Source of the DNA: an uncultured Eubacterium sp.
Lineage (GTDB): Bacteria; Bacillota; Clostridia; Lachnospirales; Lachnospiraceae
Direction: 5' to 3'
DNA: 16,293 nucleotides
NCBI GenBank assembly: GCA_934358495.1
Contig: CAKRKO010000062.1
Span: forward strand, 1 to 16,293
Both the position numbers and the translations under genes were made by a program. Under the pieces are notes generated by a model, which saw only the letters and a program-made list of their open reading frames with translations, was not told where the DNA came from and searched no databases. Below, piece after piece: positions 14,771 to 16,293 of the stretch. Every line of letters starts with the position of its first letter. The stretch's first letter is position 1.

Positions 14771-15044
14771 GATGGAAAAAGTCGGGGATTTTTGAAATAT
14801 TAGAAGAAAAACCTGGGGATTTTCTTGAAATATTAAAAGAAAAAGCCGAAGGATTTTTAAGGTGTTAACAGAGAAAAACCGGAGCATTTTGTCTTGTCCG
14901 CTAATAATCGCTTGCCAAGAAAAAATGCTCCGGTTTTTCTATTGTACTTTTTGAGTAATCCTCCTGCTTTTTCCAGGAAACTTTTCGAGAAATCCTCCAG
15001 TTTTTTCTATTGTTCTTTTTTGAAAATCCCCCGACTTTTTTCAT
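14771..15044. repeat. Large inverted array of degenerate ~34-nt units
   Basis: Four units beginning GAAAAA (14775, 14806, 14839, 14873) run rightward and four run leftward (starting at 15042, 15007, 14973, 14939 on the - strand). The pattern is GAAAAA, a G/C-rich GG core, GGATTT, then an A/T-rich spacer. Unit lengths are 31-35 nt. The two arms together form an imperfect palindrome of about 270 bp, best matched at the centre and the outer ends. Unit length is not a multiple of three, so the repetition is not at protein level. The reading frames across it (for example a 47-codon - strand frame from 15044) have no ribosome binding site. Confidence 0.75.
14873..14939. terminator. Bidirectional terminator-like hairpin at the array centre
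   Basis: GAAAAACCGGAGCATTTT (14873-14890) and its exact complement (14922-14939) form a perfect 18-bp stem around a 31-nt loop, with CTTG/CAAG (14893-14896, 14916-14919) able to extend it. The T-run on the 3' arm works on either strand. It lies between the convergent FUSC and NAGK-like genes, where a shared terminator is expected. The loop is longer than usual. Confidence 0.6.
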
Positions 15045-15056
15045 TTACATATCATT

Positions 15057-15290
15057 CAAGTCGAACGCTCGTGAGACTTGGTGCGTGATTCTGGTCAGCG
15101 AACGCTGACATATTCTTATCAGAATCACTGCACATCTACACTTCGTTCCGGTCGGCGCAAAGCCATTGTCTCCCAGACAATGTGCGCCCTCGCGGAGCGT
15201 TTATCTCAGTCGGAGATTGTACTCCCACTGAGAAAGACTTGTTATTACTCACCACTTGCAGAAGTGGGAGTCTTCTCGACTGAGATAATC
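15057..15290. other. Highly structured non-coding element of four stem-loop modules
   Basis: Four modules follow one another. (1) CAAGTC 15057-15062 / GACTTG 15075-15080. (2) GTGC 15081-15084 / GCAC 15130-15133 and TGATTCTG 15086-15093 / CAGAATCA 15120-15127, enclosing TCAGC / GCTGA. (3) CGTTCCG 15144-15150 / CGGAGCG 15193-15199, GGCGCA 15154-15159 / TGCGCC 15183-15188 and CATTGTCT 15164-15171 / AGACAATG 15175-15182. (4) TTATCTCAGTCG 15201-15212 / CGACTGAGATAA 15277-15288, enclosing ACTCCCACT 15221-15229 / AGTGGGAGT 15263-15271. There is no coding frame or promoter that I can support. It could be a palindrome-type mobile element remnant or a structured RNA. Confidence 0.7.
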
Positions 15291-15349
15291 TAAAAATCAT
15301 CTACAAAATGAACGCAAACGAATCAGCCTTCCACCAATAGTTTTCTATC
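15291..15349. other. Unstructured gap before the NAGK-like gene end
   Basis: I see no gene, repeat or clear terminator in these 59 bases, so the minus-strand transcript from the NAGK-like gene would run into the structured element. Confidence 0.5.
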
Positions 15350-16072
15350 TTATAACTCATGCTGATATAATTTCTGCTCATCCTGTATGACCACGGTTCC
15401 TGCACCGTCGATACTGAAGAATTCGATTGGAAGTACATGCTCGATTCTTCCATCCAGGATGTGGGCTCTGTTTACCCCCTGATGGACAGCATCCATGCAG
15501 TGGTTCAGATAGTCCATGAAGTCTTCCGGAAAGTGTCTTGTCTTTTTCAGTTCTTCTACCTGTTCAGCTGTGATGCGCGGATATACATCACTGCGTGTCT
15601 CATCAGTATAAATGCCCGGATAACGGGACAGGTAGATCAGTTTGTCTGCCTGCATTTTTACCGCGATTTCCAATGCGGTATCTTTCGGATCGATATACTC
15701 CATCTCGTTATCAATATCATTCGGTACGATAACCGGAATATAATCGTTGGCGATAGTCATCTGGAGTGTCTCAACATCTACACCACAGATCCCAAGTGCT
15801 TTTGTATCGCAAAGTTCCAGTAATTTTGCAATTCGTTTGTTCTCACGAAATTTATCCACGCCCATCGGTGTACGATGCACGACAATCGGAATAACTCCGA
15901 TGCTTTTGAGCAGTACAATATCTTTCATCAGTTTCTTTTCCTGCATACCGGAAAGCCACTCTCCACAGTCATACTCGATAACAACGATCTTATGTACAAA
16001 GTCTCTGATGTACGGAAGTGCATCACACAGCACTGCCGCTTTATGTTCTATATTTTCCAAATAACGATTCAT
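15350..16072 (-). CDS. N-acetylglutamate kinase-like protein, probable pseudoenzyme
   Basis: A 240-aa protein of the amino acid kinase fold that resembles N-acetylglutamate kinase (ArgB): it starts with an ALPYIRDF N-terminus and ends with AHILDGRIEHVLPIEFF and GAGTVV. The phosphate-binding motifs are altered. The usual VIKYGGNAM reads VIEYDCGEW (lysine to glutamate, glycines lost), the usual VHGGGP reads VHRTPMG, and the substrate loop is shortened. It is about 40-60 residues shorter than typical ArgB. Kinase activity seems unlikely; a regulatory or binding role is inference. The start at 16072 (MNRYLEN) is chosen because the family begins here; the frame continues upstream through the promoter and tRNA, which cannot be coding. 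The ribosome binding site is weak (GGGG about 12 bases before). Confidence 0.75.
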   Translation of the reverse strand: MNRYLENIEHKAAVLCDALPYIRDFVHKIVVIEYDCGEWLSGMQEKKLMKDIVLLKSIGVIPIVVHRTPMGVDKFRENKRIAKLLELCDTKALGICGVDVETLQMTIANDYIPVIVPNDIDNEMEYIDPKDTALEIAVKMQADKLIYLSRYPGIYTDETRSDVYPRITAEQVEELKKTRHFPEDFMDYLNHCMDAVHQGVNRAHILDGRIEHVLPIEFFSIDGAGTVVIQDEQKLYQHEL

Positions 16073-16127
16073 ATCATCTTTACCCCATATTTTTTCATAC
16101 TGTTCTATTTTACAGAACGCATTTTTT

Positions 16128-16156
16128 ATTATACGCCAGTCACAAAAAACTCGCAA
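16128..16156 (-). promoter_or_regulatory. Promoter for the NAGK-like gene
   Basis: On the - strand, TTGCGA (16156-16151), 17-bp spacing, TATAAT (16133-16128). The leader would be about 50 nt and contains a small GTTCT/AGAAC hairpin (16102-16118). It lies just downstream of the tRNA terminator, so the gene has its own start of transcription. Confidence 0.7.
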
Positions 16157-16187
16157 GTCTGCAAAACAAGGAAGCATGCTGCCACAT

Positions 16188-16215
16188 AAAAAAACCTGCA
16201 GGAAAAACCTACAGG
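16188..16215 (-). terminator. Intrinsic terminator of the tRNA transcript
   Basis: Read on the - strand, CCTGTAGG (16215-16208) and CCTGCAGG (16202-16195) form an 8-bp stem with one G-U pair and a TTTTT loop, followed by seven T's (16194-16188). It begins eight bases after the tRNA 3' end. Confidence 0.85.
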
Positions 16216-16222
16216 CATTTAG

Positions 16223-16293
16223 TAGCGAGAGGGGGATTCGAACCCTCGACACTGCGGGTATGAACCGCATGCTCTAGCCAACTGAGCTATCTC
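16223..16293 (-). tRNA. tRNA-Met (CAT anticodon), 5' end cut by the window
   Basis: The cloverleaf is visible on the - strand: D stem GCTC/GAGC, anticodon stem TGCGG/CCGCA with loop TTCATAC (anticodon CAT), T loop TTCGAAT, and 3' acceptor strand TCTCGCT with discriminator A. Bases 1-3 lie beyond the window. The anticodon stem lacks the GGG/CCC of initiator tRNA, so this is elongator Met (an Ile2 tRNA with modified CAT is less likely). CCA is not encoded. One A-C mismatch sits in the T stem. Confidence 0.92.

Noticed and set aside
14903..15044. 47-codon minus-strand small protein across the inverted array
   Set aside because: No ribosome binding site, repeat unit length not divisible by three, and the frame simply follows the nucleotide repeat.
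14771..15290. CRISPR array
   Set aside because: Repeats are inverted, degenerate and contiguous with no unique spacers; no cas genes nearby.
16073..16270. N-terminal 66-residue extension of the NAGK-like protein
   Set aside because: It would span the promoter, the tRNA terminator and part of the tRNA; homology begins at the ATG at 16072.

Overview
The window looks like a chromosomal segment from a gut-type Lachnospiraceae bacterium (Clostridia). The signs are the gene content, the moderate G+C, strong AGGAGG-type ribosome binding sites, a spore-former type SigH gene, the anaerobic ThiH thiazole route, and the Firmicutes order cysS-mrnC-rlmB-(yacP)-sigH. The family assignment is inferred from protein resemblance, not from a search.

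Region 1 (1-3.9 kb, + strand) is a thiamine thiazole operon: TPP riboswitch, attenuator, a second leader terminator, then thiS-thiF-thiG-thiH and a TenI/ThiE-like gene. ThiF adenylates ThiS, ThiH makes dehydroglycine from tyrosine, ThiG builds the thiazole, and the last gene probably aromatises it. A CPBP membrane protease gene lies convergent to the operon (3.9-4.9 kb, - strand).

Region 2 (5.1-6.8 kb, + strand) holds an M19 dipeptidase and a small DUF6512-like membrane protein. The end of the latter overlaps the end of sigH on the other strand.

Region 3 (6.8-12.9 kb, - strand) is a housekeeping cluster, in transcription order: ispF, an Eis-like acetyltransferase, a NahK-like sugar kinase, cysS, mrnC, rlmB, sigH. 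The first three are tightly packed, as are cysS-mrnC-rlmB. Relative to Bacillus, gltX and cysE are replaced by the acetyltransferase and kinase, and yacP is absent.

Region 4 (13.1-14.8 kb, + strand) is a FUSC-family membrane protein gene, divergent from ispF. Beyond it lies about 590 bp of non-coding DNA with two unusual elements. The first is a large inverted array of degenerate ~34-nt units, four in each orientation, around a perfect 18-bp hairpin. The second is a run of four elaborate stem-loop modules resembling a non-autonomous palindromic mobile element or a structured RNA.

Region 5 (15.35-16.29 kb, - strand) has an N-acetylglutamate-kinase-like protein whose glycine-rich and lysine motifs are replaced, then a tRNA terminator and a tRNA-Met(CAT) cut by the window end.

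The best candidates for something undescribed are the non-coding 14.76-15.29 kb region, the NAGK-like probable pseudoenzyme, the second terminator in the thi leader, and the GAAA-capped hairpin between the cysS ribosome binding site and its start codon.
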